A DNA stretch of 64,000 bases from positions 62,001-126,000 of the forward strand of contig UBUL01000008.1 in NCBI GenBank assembly GCA_900468625.1. The letters run 5' to 3'. Positions 1 through 9,044 of this stretch are shown here, one piece after another. A program made the translations under genes and the position numbers. Each line of letters opens with the position of its first letter. Position 1 is the first letter of the stretch. Source of the DNA: Hyphomicrobiales bacterium. Its GTDB lineage: Bacteria; Pseudomonadota; Alphaproteobacteria; Rhizobiales; Rhizobiaceae. A model generated the notes under the pieces. It ran no database searches, had not been told where the DNA came from, and was given only the letters and a program-made list of their open reading frames with translations.

Positions 1-615
1 CTTTTAGAAAAGGCCGGCTTCAAGAAGGTGGGCGGCAAATGGATGACGCCCGACGGACAGCCATTCAAGATCCGTCTGACCGTCGAAGGCGACACTCGCT
101 CGGTATTTACCCGAGCCGGTACTCTGATCGCCCAGCAATGGGCAGCTTTCGGCATCGACTCCAAGGCGGCACCCACGACAAACCTCTGGCAAGTGGCGCT
201 GCAGCCCGGCAGCTATCAGGTCGCCATTGCTTGGAGCGTCGAGACCTGGGGTGGCGATCCGGATCTGTCCTTCTTCCTCGACAGCTGGCATTCGGAGTTC
301 GTCGCCAAGAAGGGCGAGAACCAGGCACCGCGCAACTGGCAGCGCTGGTCCAATCCGGAACTCGACAAGATCATCGAAAACATTCGCCGCGTCAGCGCCG
401 ACGATCCGAAGGGCATCGAGCTTGGCAAGGACTATCTGAAGCTGGTGGCACAGCAGATGCCGACCATTCCGCTGATGTCCTACAACGTCTTCACCTCGAT
501 GGATACGACCTACTGGAAAGGCTATCCCACCATTGCCGACCCCTATACGGACCCTGTTCCCAATTGGGCAAACTCCCGGTTGATGATGGTCAAGCTGAAG
601 CCGGCCCAGCCCTGA
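1..615 (+). CDS. ABC transporter substrate-binding protein, family 5 (C-terminal part)
   Basis: The reading frame is open from the first base, so the N-terminal part, including any signal peptide, lies outside the window. The visible 204 residues resemble the C-terminal lobe of periplasmic family-5 solute-binding proteins (peptides, nickel or oligosaccharides), with the typical RWSNPELDKIIENIR segment. It heads an importer operon with two permeases and two ATPases downstream. The substrate cannot be read from this fragment; peptides or plant-derived oligosaccharides are both possible, as the same family serves both. Confidence 0.85.
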   Translation, partial: LLEKAGFKKVGGKWMTPDGQPFKIRLTVEGDTRSVFTRAGTLIAQQWAAFGIDSKAAPTTNLWQVALQPGSYQVAIAWSVETWGGDPDLSFFLDSWHSEFVAKKGENQAPRNWQRWSNPELDKIIENIRRVSADDPKGIELGKDYLKLVAQQMPTIPLMSYNVFTSMDTTYWKGYPTIADPYTDPVPNWANSRLMMVKLKPAQP

Positions 616-627
616 TTTCTCCCGACC

Positions 628-684
628 CTGACGCGGCAGTCGCCGCGTCAGGCACCTTTCGCCGGACACTAGGCGCGTCCGGCG
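628..684 (+). terminator. Two consecutive perfect hairpins between binding-protein and permease genes
   Basis: A 10-bp perfect stem (CTGACGCGGC at 628-637 with its complement at 642-651, 4-base loop) is followed by an 8-bp perfect stem (CGCCGGAC at 660-667 with 677-684). There is no long T run. Such hairpins between a solute-binding-protein gene and its permease genes usually cause partial termination or protect the upstream mRNA, giving more binding protein than membrane protein; that role is inferred. Confidence 0.6.
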
Positions 685-732
685 AATCTTTTGAATTGAT
701 GATGAAGCGCAAGCAGCGAGGAAGACGGCGGC

Positions 733-1737
733 ATGACGTCCTATCCAGTTTTCGTATTGAAACGATTTGGCCAATTCCTGCTCGTTGTCTTCCTCGGCAT
801 TTCCGCGACGTTCTTCATCACGCATATGACGCCCATCGATCCTGTCGAGGAAAGCATCGGCGCCATCCAGCAGATGGGCCAATCGGATCCCCGCGCTGTC
901 GAACTGATGCGTCAGTCGCTGCGTGAGCTCTACGGTCTCGAGGGTTCCGTCTGGCAGCAGTATCTGCATTTCTGGGGGCGCCTTGCGACCGGCGATCTCG
1001 GGCCGTCGCTCTCGGCATTTCCCACGCCCGTTTCCGCCATCATCGCAAGGGCGCTGCCCTGGACGATCGGCCTGATGACCGTTTCCGTCATCATCACATT
1101 CGTGCTGGGCAATATGGTCGGCGCGCTCGCCGGCTATTATCGCAAGAGCGTGGTGCTGAAGGCCGTGAGCCTGGTGTTCATCGCTATGCAGCCGATCCCC
1201 TATTATATCCTCGCATTCGTGCTCATCATTGTCTTTGGCTATGTATGGCCGATCCTGCCGATCAATGGCGGCTATGAGATGAACACCAATCTGCAGCTGT
1301 CCTTCGCGCTGGTGCTCGATATTCTCCGCCACTCCATCCTGCCGGCGTTATCGCTGATTCTTGTCGGGACAGGCGGCTGGCTGATCGGCATGCGGGCGCT
1401 CGTCTCCAATATCATCACCGAGGATTATGTGGTTTTTGCCGAGCTCGGCGGCGTGCCGAAGCGCAAGATCCTGCGCTCCTACATCGCACGCAATGCCATG
1501 GTGCCGCAGTTTACCGGGCTTGCGATGTCGCTCGGTGCCGTCTTCAACGGCACGGTCATCACCGAAATCGTCTTCGGCTATCCCGGCATCGGCAATCTCT
1601 TGATTTCGGCGGTGCATGCCGGCGACTACAGTCTTGTCCTGGGGCTGAGCGCGTTATCGATCGTCGGTGTCGCTGCCGCAGTCTTCATCATCGACGTATT
1701 GGGTCCGCTGATCGACCCGCGCATCAAGGCGGAGTAG
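733..1737 (+). CDS. ABC transporter permease, DppB/OppB type
   Basis: This 334-residue inner-membrane protein has an N-terminal membrane segment (about residues 9-30) and further hydrophobic spans. It carries the binding-protein-dependent permease signature around the ELGGVPKRKIL segment, where the EAA loop contacts an ATPase. Length and order match DppB-type subunits of family-5 importers. The ATG at 733 is preceded by GAGGAAG. The next permease begins 3 bases after its stop, so the genes are co-transcribed. Confidence 0.88.
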   Translation: MTSYPVFVLKRFGQFLLVVFLGISATFFITHMTPIDPVEESIGAIQQMGQSDPRAVELMRQSLRELYGLEGSVWQQYLHFWGRLATGDLGPSLSAFPTPVSAIIARALPWTIGLMTVSVIITFVLGNMVGALAGYYRKSVVLKAVSLVFIAMQPIPYYILAFVLIIVFGYVWPILPINGGYEMNTNLQLSFALVLDILRHSILPALSLILVGTGGWLIGMRALVSNIITEDYVVFAELGGVPKRKILRSYIARNAMVPQFTGLAMSLGAVFNGTVITEIVFGYPGIGNLLISAVHAGDYSLVLGLSALSIVGVAAAVFIIDVLGPLIDPRIKAE

Positions 1738-1740
1738 GCC

Positions 1741-2598
1741 ATGCTGATGATCGTTCGCGACCTTGCTCGCCAGAATATGGAATTCCTCTGCGGTCTCCTG
1801 CTGCTCGCCGTCATCGTTGGGCTGGTGATCCTGTCCTACTTCTCGCCCTATGGCCCCTCCGACCTCTATCTGCTGCCGCCCGACATGCCGCCGGATGGGC
1901 AATACTGGCTGGGCACGACATCGCGCGGCCAGGATGTCTTCTGGCAGCTTACGACGGCGCTGCGCAACACGCTCTATTTCGGCATCGGCGTCGCCATTCT
2001 CTCGCGCATCATCTCACTGGTGGTGGGGCTGGTGGCCGGTTATGCCGGAGGCGCTGTCGATCGGGTGCTGATGGCGATCAATGACAGCATCATGGTCATC
2101 CCGCAGTTTCCGTTGCTGATCCTGTTCTATTTCGTGCTCAAGGATGAAATGACCTGGACGGTGCTCATCGTCGTCATGGCCTCGCTTGGCTGGTCCTACG
2201 ACGCGCGCCTCATCCGCTCGGTGGCGATCAGCCTGAAGACGCGGCCTTTCACCACGCAGAGCGTCTATTCCGGCATGAGCATGCGCAAGATCCTCGTCGA
2301 GGAACATCTGCCCTATGTGCTGCCGATCGTCTTTGCCACGACGATGAACAACATGATCTGGTCGATCGGCATGGAGATCACGCTTGCGGTGCTCGGCTTT
2401 ACCGATATCGAGACGCCGACCATGGGCATGATGATCTATTGGGCCAATGCGCATTCGGCGCTGATCGCCGGCACATGGTGGTGGGTTGCAGCGCCGGTGG
2501 CCGCCATCGTGGTGCTGTTCATGGCGCTCTTCCTGCTGTCGATGTCGATGAATGAATACAACGACCCCCGCAGTCGTTTGAACCGGATGGGAGGCTAG
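1741..2598 (+). CDS. ABC transporter permease, DppC/OppC type
   Basis: This 285-residue inner-membrane permease is the second transmembrane subunit of the importer. It has the N-terminal membrane anchor of OppC proteins (about 17-38), the periplasmic LGTTSRGQDVFWQL motif typical of DppC-like subunits, and a central permease domain. Together with the preceding gene it forms the heterodimeric channel. It starts 3 bases after the upstream stop, and its end carries the Shine-Dalgarno GGGAGG for the following ATPase gene. Confidence 0.88.
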   Translation: MLMIVRDLARQNMEFLCGLLLLAVIVGLVILSYFSPYGPSDLYLLPPDMPPDGQYWLGTTSRGQDVFWQLTTALRNTLYFGIGVAILSRIISLVVGLVAGYAGGAVDRVLMAINDSIMVIPQFPLLILFYFVLKDEMTWTVLIVVMASLGWSYDARLIRSVAISLKTRPFTTQSVYSGMSMRKILVEEHLPYVLPIVFATTMNNMIWSIGMEITLAVLGFTDIETPTMGMMIYWANAHSALIAGTWWWVAAPVAAIVVLFMALFLLSMSMNEYNDPRSRLNRMGG

Positions 2599-2600
2599 GC

Positions 2601-3590
2601 ATGGAGGCTGTCGTCGAGGTCAATAACCTCAAGGCCTATTACCGGGCTTTCCTCTATGGCGTCGATCGCGAAGTGCGTGCCGTCGACGATGTCAGCCTGT
2701 CGATCGGCCGCGGCGAGATCTATGGCGTTGCAGGTGAATCGAGCAGCGGCAAGACGACGCTGATCAAGACGATCGCAGGCGCCATCCGGCCGCCGCTTCG
2801 CGTCGTCTCCGGTGCCGTCAAATTCCATTTCAACAATGGAACGCAGGATATCTACGCGATGACGGCGGAGCAGCGGTCATCGCTTCGCTGGCGGCATCTC
2901 TCCTATATCATGCAGGGATCGATGAATGTGCTCAATCCCGTGCGCCGTATCCGGCATTCGTTCACGGATTTCGCCTTCCGCCATATGAAAGCCGATCGCG
3001 CCACTTTCTTCGACCGTGTGGGCGCCCATCTTCAGCGGCTAAAGCTCGATGCTCATCTTCTCGACGCCTATCCGCATGAATTGTCCGGCGGCATGCGCCA
3101 GCGCATGACGATCGCGCTCGCTACCATCCTCACGCCGGAATTCATCATTGCCGACGAACCGACGACGGCGCTCGATGTCATCGTTCAGCGCGACGTGCTT
3201 TCGATGATCCGCGAGATACAGCGCGAGATGGGGTCCTCCTTCCTGTTCGTCACCCATGACATGGGCGTTCACGCCGCCGTTTCCGATCGTATCGGCATCG
3301 TCTATGCCGGCCGACTGGTCGAGGAAGCGCCAACGCGCAAGCTCTTTCAGATGCCGCTCCATCCCTATACGCAGCACCTGGTCGCAAGCCTGCCGCGGAT
3401 CGGAGATGCCTCGACACGGCCCTCGCTGGAAGGACGGCCGCCCAATCTCGCGATGCCGCCGGAAGGATGCCGCTTTCATCCGCGCTGCCCGAAGCGCATG
3501 GATATCTGCAGCCGCGAAACGCCGCCGATGGTGACGGTCGAACCGGACCGGCGCGTTGCCTGCTTCGCGGTAACGGGAGGGAAGCAATGA
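2601..3590 (+). CDS. ABC transporter ATP-binding protein, DppD/OppD type
   Basis: A 329-residue ATPase that energises import. Visible motifs are Walker [10 protein letters not shown], the ABC signature LSGGMRQR, Walker B with [12 protein letters not shown] and the H-loop TH. The C-terminal oligopeptide-transporter tail with a cysteine cluster ([14 protein letters not shown]) is present. The ATG at 2601 follows GGAGG placed across the previous stop codon. Its stop overlaps the start of the next ATPase by four bases (ATGA), indicating translational coupling. Confidence 0.9.
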   Translation: MEAVVEVNNLKAYYRAFLYGVDREVRAVDDVSLSIGRGEIYGVAGESSSGKTTLIKTIAGAIRPPLRVVSGAVKFHFNNGTQDIYAMTAEQRSSLRWRHLSYIMQGSMNVLNPVRRIRHSFTDFAFRHMKADRATFFDRVGAHLQRLKLDAHLLDAYPHELSGGMRQRMTIALATILTPEFIIADEPTTALDVIVQRDVLSMIREIQREMGSSFLFVTHDMGVHAAVSDRIGIVYAGRLVEEAPTRKLFQMPLHPYTQHLVASLPRIGDASTRPSLEGRPPNLAMPPEGCRFHPRCPKRMDICSRETPPMVTVEPDRRVACFAVTGGKQ

Positions 3591-4411
3591 GCGATCTTCT
3601 TTCCCTCTCGCATGTCAGCAAGGTCTACCGGCAGGGCGGCATGCTCAGCCGTCGCCAGATAGTGGCGGTGCGCGATGTCAGTCTGAGCCTGGGTGAGGAG
3701 CCGGAGATCCTGTCCATCGTCGGCGAGTCAGGTTCGGGCAAATCCACAATTGCATCGATGATCCTCGGCCAGACGGCGCCGACATCCGGCGATCTCAACT
3801 TTCGCGGCAAGCCTGTCGCCATCCACGGACGATCCGAACGCCGCGCCTTCATGCGCGAGGTCCAGCCGGTGCTTCAGAATCCTTTCGAGGCTTTCAATCC
3901 ACTCAAGAGGGTCGATCGATATCTTTTCGAAACGGCTCGGAACTTTGCGCCTGATGGCAAGCGGCCGAGCCGAGCGGACGTCGAGCGCATGGCAGACGAT
4001 GCGCTTGCCCATATCGGCCTGACACTCGCCGAGATAAAGGGCCGATTTCCGCACGAATTGTCGGGCGGCCAGCTGCAGCGCACTGCGATTGCCCGCGCGC
4101 TCATACCGCAGCCTCGTTTGCTGGTGGCCGACGAGCCGGTTTCGATGGTCGACGCTTCGCTTAGAATGGCGATCGTCAATCTCTTCGGTCAGCTGAAGAA
4201 AGAACTCGGCCTTTCGATCATCTACATCACCCATGATCTGGCGACCGCGTACTATATCAGCGATCGCATCATCATCATGAAGAAGGGTGAAATCGTCGAG
4301 CAGGGCGGTGCGCGCGCCGTCCTCGACAATCCGCAGCATCCCTATTCGCGGGCTTTGAAGGAGGCGGTCCTTTCCACCACGCCCGAGATGGAACCGGCAG
4401 CGCTCGCATGA
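3587..4411 (+). CDS. ABC transporter ATP-binding protein, DppF/OppF type
   Basis: The second ATPase of the importer, 274 residues from the ATG at 3587, which overlaps the preceding stop codon. A longer frame exists upstream but would lie inside the previous gene. Motifs are Walker A GESGSGKST, signature LSGGQLQR and Walker B LLVADEPVSMVD. The extended cysteine-rich tail of the DppD partner is missing, as is common for the F subunit when D carries it. It is the last gene of the operon; an Lrp regulator on the other strand ends 10 bases downstream. Confidence 0.88.
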   Translation: MSDLLSLSHVSKVYRQGGMLSRRQIVAVRDVSLSLGEEPEILSIVGESGSGKSTIASMILGQTAPTSGDLNFRGKPVAIHGRSERRAFMREVQPVLQNPFEAFNPLKRVDRYLFETARNFAPDGKRPSRADVERMADDALAHIGLTLAEIKGRFPHELSGGQLQRTAIARALIPQPRLLVADEPVSMVDASLRMAIVNLFGQLKKELGLSIIYITHDLATAYYISDRIIIMKKGEIVEQGGARAVLDNPQHPYSRALKEAVLSTTPEMEPAALA

Positions 4412-4421
4412 CCGGTCTGTT

Positions 4422-4853
4422 TCAACGCGAGATTCGCGTCGAAAGGATGATCGAGGAAAGAGTGCGTTCGACACCGTCGATCGTGCCGATCCCGTCGATC
4501 AGCTGGTCCAGCTCGGAAATCGAGGGCGCCGCAACGATGGCGATCAAATCAAATGTGCCGCTGACCGAATGAAGCGTGGTGACCTGAGGGATCGCGTTGA
4601 GAGATGCCGTCACCGCCGACAGGGCTTTTGGCGCGATCGTGATCAGTACGTGTGCTCGGATGAGGCCTGAAAGATAGGCCTCCGAAAGCCGCACGCCATA
4701 GCCGGATATCACGCCTTCCCGCTCCAATCGTTCGAGTCTTGCCTGAACGGTGGTGCGCGACAGCGACAGCTTTTTGGCAAGCGCTGCCACTGACATGCGG
4801 GCATTCTGGCCGAGCAAGGCGATCAGTTCGCGGTCTTTATCCGTAACCTGCAT
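4422..4853 (-). CDS. Lrp/AsnC family transcriptional regulator
   Basis: This 143-residue DNA-binding regulator has an N-terminal winged helix-turn-helix (DRELIALLGQNARMSVAALA, recognition helix SRTTVQARLERLE) and a C-terminal RAM ligand-binding/oligomerisation domain. The ATG at 4853 is preferred because AGGAA sits five bases upstream and the protein then begins at the conserved helix-turn-helix; an upstream ATG at 4907 would overlap the promoter palindromes. It is divergent from the saccharopine/lysine-dehydrogenase gene, so control of that gene by an amino acid, perhaps lysine, is the likely role (inference). Confidence 0.88.
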   Translation of the reverse strand: MQVTDKDRELIALLGQNARMSVAALAKKLSLSRTTVQARLERLEREGVISGYGVRLSEAYLSGLIRAHVLITIAPKALSAVTASLNAIPQVTTLHSVSGTFDLIAIVAAPSISELDQLIDGIGTIDGVERTLSSIILSTRISR

Positions 4854-4990
4854 AGCATTTCCTGCATTTTGCAAAATCTGTTCGTCGCTTTGTATATAGC
4901 CATACAACGAAATGAATTTTTCGTCGCTATCAATCGTCCAACTCCAGCCTACACTATAAAAACCTTATCAATGAAATGCAGGGGAGTCAT
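4854..4990. promoter_or_regulatory. Divergent promoter region with Lrp-type palindromes
   Basis: The region contains a perfect 12-bp palindrome ATTTTGCAAAAT at 4866-4877, just upstream of the regulator's Shine-Dalgarno. A 6-bp inverted repeat, TTGTAT at 4890-4895 with ATACAA at 4902-4907, lies between the two genes, and TTCGTCGCT occurs twice (4881-4889 and about 4920-4928). Lrp/AsnC proteins bind AT-rich dyads of this kind, so autoregulation plus control of the dehydrogenase is proposed. Confidence 0.55.
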
Positions 4991-6094
4991 ATGAAAGACA
5001 TAGTGGTCATCGGCGCAGGCAAGATCGGTGGGGCGATCGCTCTGATGCTGGCGGAAACCGGCGATTACCGGGTCGCCGTCGCAGACCGCAGCCAGGAGCA
5101 GCTGAATAAGATCGACCGCCATCCTGCGATTTCCACGGTAGCCGTCGACATTGCCGACCGGGCCGGGCTTGTCGCCATCCTGAAGGGTAAATTCGCCGTC
5201 TTGTCGGCAGCTCCCTTCCATCTCACAGGCTTTGTCGCGGAAGCAGCACTCGAGGCCGGCGTTCATTATCTCGACCTCACCGAAGATGTTGCCACGACGA
5301 AGAAGGTGGAGGATCTGGCAAAGGGTGCGAATACCGCATTCATTCCGCAATGCGGCCTGGCGCCGGGCTTCATCTCGATCGTCGCCAATGATCTTACCAA
5401 GCATTTCGACAGCCTAGACAGCGTGCGCATGCGCGTCGGCGCGCTGCCGCAATATCCCTCCAATGCCCTGAACTACAATCTAACCTGGAGCACGGACGGC
5501 CTCATCAACGAATATATCGAGCCCTGCGAAGCGATCGTCGAAGGCAAGCTCGTGACCGTGCCGGCGATGGAAGAGCGCGAGGAATTCTCGCTCGACGGCG
5601 TTACCTATGAGGCCTTCAACACCTCCGGCGGACTTGGAACCCTCGCCAAGACGCTTGCCGGGCGCGTGCGCACGATGAACTACCGCACCATCCGCTATCC
5701 CGGCCATCAGGCCATCATCAAAGCGCTGCTCAACGACCTGAACCTCAAGAACCGCCGCGACGTGCTGAAGGATCTGTTCGAAAACGCGCTGCCTGCCACC
5801 ATGCAGGACGTGGTGGTCGTCTTCGTCACCGTCTGCGGCTGGCGCGAAGGCCGCTACATGCAGGAAACCTATGCCAACAAGGTCTATGCAGGCATCGTTG
5901 CCGGCAAGAAGATGAGCGCCATCCAGATCACCACCGCGGCCGGCATTACCACCGTGCTTGATCTGCTCGCGCAGGGCAAGCTGCCCGCCAAGGGCTTCGT
6001 CTGCCAGGAAGAAATCGATCTTGGCGATTTCCTCGCCAATCGCTTCGGGCAGGTCTACAGCCTGGAAAAGATCAGGATGAGAGAAGCGGGGTAG
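4991..6094 (+). CDS. Saccharopine dehydrogenase / lysine 6-dehydrogenase family protein
   Basis: A 367-residue NAD(P)-dependent oxidoreductase. The N-terminal Rossmann motif VVIGAGKIGGAIA (residues 4-16) and the saccharopine-dehydrogenase domain (HYLDLTEDV, IPQCGLAPGF) are clear. Family members release 2-aminoadipate 6-semialdehyde from lysine or from saccharopine; which substrate is used cannot be decided here. The ATG at 4991 has GGGGAG just upstream, better than an ATG at 4976. The convergent operon downstream encodes the next three steps, supporting a catabolic lysine role. A strong terminator follows the stop. Confidence 0.82.
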   Translation: MKDIVVIGAGKIGGAIALMLAETGDYRVAVADRSQEQLNKIDRHPAISTVAVDIADRAGLVAILKGKFAVLSAAPFHLTGFVAEAALEAGVHYLDLTEDVATTKKVEDLAKGANTAFIPQCGLAPGFISIVANDLTKHFDSLDSVRMRVGALPQYPSNALNYNLTWSTDGLINEYIEPCEAIVEGKLVTVPAMEEREEFSLDGVTYEAFNTSGGLGTLAKTLAGRVRTMNYRTIRYPGHQAIIKALLNDLNLKNRRDVLKDLFENALPATMQDVVVVFVTVCGWREGRYMQETYANKVYAGIVAGKKMSAIQITTAAGITTVLDLLAQGKLPAKGFVCQEEIDLGDFLANRFGQVYSLEKIRMREAG

Positions 6095-6119
6095 GCGGAA
6101 GTCATCGTTGCCGAAACAG

Positions 6120-6141
6120 GTGGCGCCCTCATGGGCGCCAC
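6120..6141 (+). terminator. Rho-independent terminator after the dehydrogenase gene
   Basis: A perfect 9-bp stem (GTGGCGCCC, loop TCAT, GGGCGCCAC) is followed by AGTCGTTTT. It lies 25 bases after the stop of the dehydrogenase gene and 84 bases from the end of the convergent aminotransferase gene, so it could stop transcription from both sides. Confidence 0.75.
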
Positions 6142-6225
6142 AGTCGTTTTGATGCCAGCCAGCCACTCAATCGATGTCGGGTTTCCTTCCGGCGCAAACT
6201 GATCCCGGCCTTGCAAGGATTACCG

Positions 6226-7455
6226 TCAAAGAGCCGCGCAGGCCCGTTCGATGCGATCAAGGGCCTCGACGAGATCGGCTTCCGATGTCGCATAGGAAAT
6301 GCGGAAATAGGGCGACAATCCGAAGGCCGAGCCGGGGACGACGGCGACATGCGCTTCATCGAGAAGATAGGCACAGAAATCCGCATCGGTCTCGATAGAT
6401 TTTCCGGATGGCGTTATCGTTCCGAGTAAGCCGGCGCAGCCTGAGAATGTGTAAAAGGCACCTTCCGGTACCAGGCAATCCAGGCCCTCGATCGCATTGA
6501 GCCGCCCGACGACGAGATCGCGCCGATGCTGGAAGCTCGCCTTGCGATCTGCAAGAAAGTCTTGCGGGCCATTCAGTGCGGCAATGGCCGCTGCCTGGCT
6601 GACGGAGGAGGGGCACGATGTCGCCTGGCTCTGGATGACCGCCATCGCCTTGATGAGAGCCTTGGGGCCGCCGGCATAGCCGATGCGCCAACCGGTCATG
6701 GCATAGGCTTTGGAAACGCCGTTCACCGTCAGCGTCCGGCTCTTGAGGCTCGGCTCGATCGCGACGGGCGTGGTGAACTCAAAGCCGTCATAGACGATAT
6801 GCTCATACATGTCGTCGACCATCAGCCAGACATGCGGATGGCGCAGCAGCACCTCGATCACGGGCAGATAATCGGCTTTGGAATAGGCCGCACCCGATGG
6901 ATTCGACGGCGAATTCAGAAGCAGCCAACGCGTCTTCGGCGTGATCGCCTTTTCGAGCTGATCGGCCCTGAGGCGAAAGCCGGCCTTGGCATCGCACGGG
7001 ATCAGAACGGGCACGCCGCCGCAGATCTCGACGATATCGGAATAAGAGGTCCAGTAGGGCGTCGGGATGATGACCTCGTCGCCCGGATCGATCGATGCCA
7101 TGAAGGCATTGAACAGGATCTGCTTGGCACCCGTCGCGACCGTGATTTCGTCGAGTGCGTAGTCGATGCCGTTCTCGCGCTGGAATTTGCCGACGATTGC
7201 CTTCTTGAGCTCGGGCGTGCCGTCGAGCGCGGTATATTTCGTTTCGCCGCGATCGATGGCGGCTTTCGCCGCTTCCTTCACATTATCGGCCGTATCGAAA
7301 TCCGGCTCACCCGCGCCGAGAATGATAACGGGCAGGCCGTCCCGCTTCATCGCGCTGGCGCGCGCGCCGATCTGAAGAATGATGGAAACGCCGATGGACG
7401 CAATTCGCGAAGCGGGCTTGAAGCCCGCCTCTTCGATTTTGGTGGCGATCGCCAT
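6226..7455 (-). CDS. Pyridoxal-phosphate aminotransferase, class I/II
   Basis: A 409-residue fold-type I aminotransferase. The PLP-binding lysine lies in VSKAYAMTGWR and the C-terminal substrate-carboxylate arginine in YFRISYA. The ATG at 7455 is chosen because it lies 5 bases after the stop of the upstream aldehyde-dehydrogenase gene; a frame running further upstream would be buried in that gene. In this operon the expected substrate is 2-aminoadipate, giving 2-oxoadipate for HglS. That assignment is from context, since aspartate or aromatic aminotransferases look alike. Confidence 0.85.
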   Translation of the reverse strand: MAIATKIEEAGFKPASRIASIGVSIILQIGARASAMKRDGLPVIILGAGEPDFDTADNVKEAAKAAIDRGETKYTALDGTPELKKAIVGKFQRENGIDYALDEITVATGAKQILFNAFMASIDPGDEVIIPTPYWTSYSDIVEICGGVPVLIPCDAKAGFRLRADQLEKAITPKTRWLLLNSPSNPSGAAYSKADYLPVIEVLLRHPHVWLMVDDMYEHIVYDGFEFTTPVAIEPSLKSRTLTVNGVSKAYAMTGWRIGYAGGPKALIKAMAVIQSQATSCPSSVSQAAAIAALNGPQDFLADRKASFQHRRDLVVGRLNAIEGLDCLVPEGAFYTFSGCAGLLGTITPSGKSIETDADFCAYLLDEAHVAVVPGSAFGLSPYFRISYATSEADLVEALDRIERACAAL

Positions 7456-7460
7456 GGAGC

Positions 7461-8993
7461 TTACTCGATGTCGAAGGAGACACCCTGCGCCAGCGGCAGG
7501 GCCTTGGAGTAGTTCACGGTGTTGGTGGCCCGGCGCATATAGGCCTTCCAGGCGTCCGAGCCGGATTCTCGGCCGCCGCCGGTTTCCTTCTCGCCGCCGA
7601 ATGCGCCGCCGATTTCGGCGCCCGAGGTTCCGATATTGACGTTGGCGATGCCGCAATCGGAGCCGTCGGCTGCGAGGAAACGCTCGGATTCCTGCATGTC
7701 GCGCGTGAAGATCGACGACGAAAGGCCGGCGGCAACGGCATTGTGCTCGTCGATGACAGCTTCGAAATCGTCATAGGGCATGACATAGAGGATTGGCGCG
7801 AAGGTTTCTTCCATGACGGGACCTGCCTGCTTCGGCATTTCCACAAGCGCCGGCTTTGCGTAATAGCCGTCGCTATGGCCGACATCGATCCGCTCGCCGC
7901 CGGTGACGGAGCCGCCATGGGCCTTGGCCTCGGCAATTGCCTTCTGCATGCCGTCGAACGCGGCCTTGTCGATCAGCGGGCCGACGAGAGCGGAAGAATG
8001 CAGGGGATCGCCGACCGAAACGCTCTGATAGGCTTTCTTCAGACGCGGAACGAGCTGATCGTAGACACTTGTGTGGACGAAGAGACGACGCAGCGTCGTG
8101 CAGCGCTGGCCGGCCGTGCCCATGGCGCCAAAGGCGATGGCGCGCAGCGCCATGTCGAGATCGGCCGACGGGCAGACGATGCCGGCATTGTTACCGCCGA
8201 GTTCGAGAATGGCGCGGGCGAAACGCTTGGCAAGCCGCGGCCCGACTTCACGGCCCATGCGGGTCGAACCGGTTGCCGACACGAGCGGCACTTTCGGATG
8301 GTCGACGAGGATTTCGCCGATCGCGCGATCGCCGATCAAGACTTGCGACAGGCCCACCGGCGCATCGCCGAAGCGGGCGAGCGCGCGGTCGAGGATCGCC
8401 TGCGAAGCAAGCGCCGTCAGCGGCGTCTTTTCTGAGGGTTTCCAGACAACGGCGTCGCCGCAGATCAGTGCCAGCGCCGCGTTCCACGACCACACGGCGA
8501 CCGGGAAGTTGAAGGCGGAGATGATGCCGACGACGCCGAGCGGATGCCAGGTTTCCATCATGCGATGGCCCGGACGTTCGGTGGCGATCGTCAGGCCGTA
8601 AAGCTGGCGGGAAAGACCGACGGCGAAATCGCAGATGTCGATCATTTCCTGCACTTCACCGAGGCCTTCGGAGCGGATCTTGCCGGCTTCGATCGAAACC
8701 AGGCGGCCAAGATCGTCCTTGGCGGCGCGCAGCTCCTCGCCGAGCAGGCGCACCAGTTCGCCGCGCTTCGGAGCCGGAACAAGACGCCAGGCGCGGAATG
8801 CGGCATGAGCCTTCTCGATTCTGCTGGCGGCTTCATCGGCCGAAACGGTCTTGAGGCTGCCGATTTTCTCGCCCGTGACCGGCGAATAGGAGGGCATGTC
8901 ACCCCCGGTATAAAGCGCCTTGTCGACGCCGAGCTTTTCAAGGATTGCGGCAGCTTCGGCTGCAACGGAAGGGGTTTTGGCTGCTATGTTCAT
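7461..8993 (-). CDS. amaB: Antiquitin-type aldehyde dehydrogenase (2-aminoadipate semialdehyde dehydrogenase)
   Basis: A 510-residue NAD(P)-dependent aldehyde dehydrogenase. The antiquitin (ALDH7) features are the FNFPVAVWSWNAALALICGD segment, the glutamate in LELGGNNAGI and the catalytic cysteine in GTAGQRCTTLRR. The expected reaction is oxidation of 2-aminoadipate 6-semialdehyde (equilibrating with piperideine-6-carboxylate) to 2-aminoadipate. The ATG at 8993 has GGAG upstream; a TTG at 9008 is possible. It lies between hglS and the aminotransferase on one transcript. The symbol is a functional-homology suggestion. Confidence 0.82.
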   Translation of the reverse strand: MNIAAKTPSVAAEAAAILEKLGVDKALYTGGDMPSYSPVTGEKIGSLKTVSADEAASRIEKAHAAFRAWRLVPAPKRGELVRLLGEELRAAKDDLGRLVSIEAGKIRSEGLGEVQEMIDICDFAVGLSRQLYGLTIATERPGHRMMETWHPLGVVGIISAFNFPVAVWSWNAALALICGDAVVWKPSEKTPLTALASQAILDRALARFGDAPVGLSQVLIGDRAIGEILVDHPKVPLVSATGSTRMGREVGPRLAKRFARAILELGGNNAGIVCPSADLDMALRAIAFGAMGTAGQRCTTLRRLFVHTSVYDQLVPRLKKAYQSVSVGDPLHSSALVGPLIDKAAFDGMQKAIAEAKAHGGSVTGGERIDVGHSDGYYAKPALVEMPKQAGPVMEETFAPILYVMPYDDFEAVIDEHNAVAAGLSSSIFTRDMQESERFLAADGSDCGIANVNIGTSGAEIGGAFGGEKETGGGRESGSDAWKAYMRRATNTVNYSKALPLAQGVSFDIE

Positions 8994-9044
8994 CTCATGA
9001 AACTCCAATTGTCTTTGATACCGGCGGCGGCGATTGGCGTCGCC

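Noticed and set aside
4..1332. Long minus-strand frame of 442 codons opposite the importer genes
   Set aside because: It is antisense to two clearly functional ABC genes, rich in His, Arg and Asp as expected for a mirror frame of GC-rich coding DNA, and matches no family.
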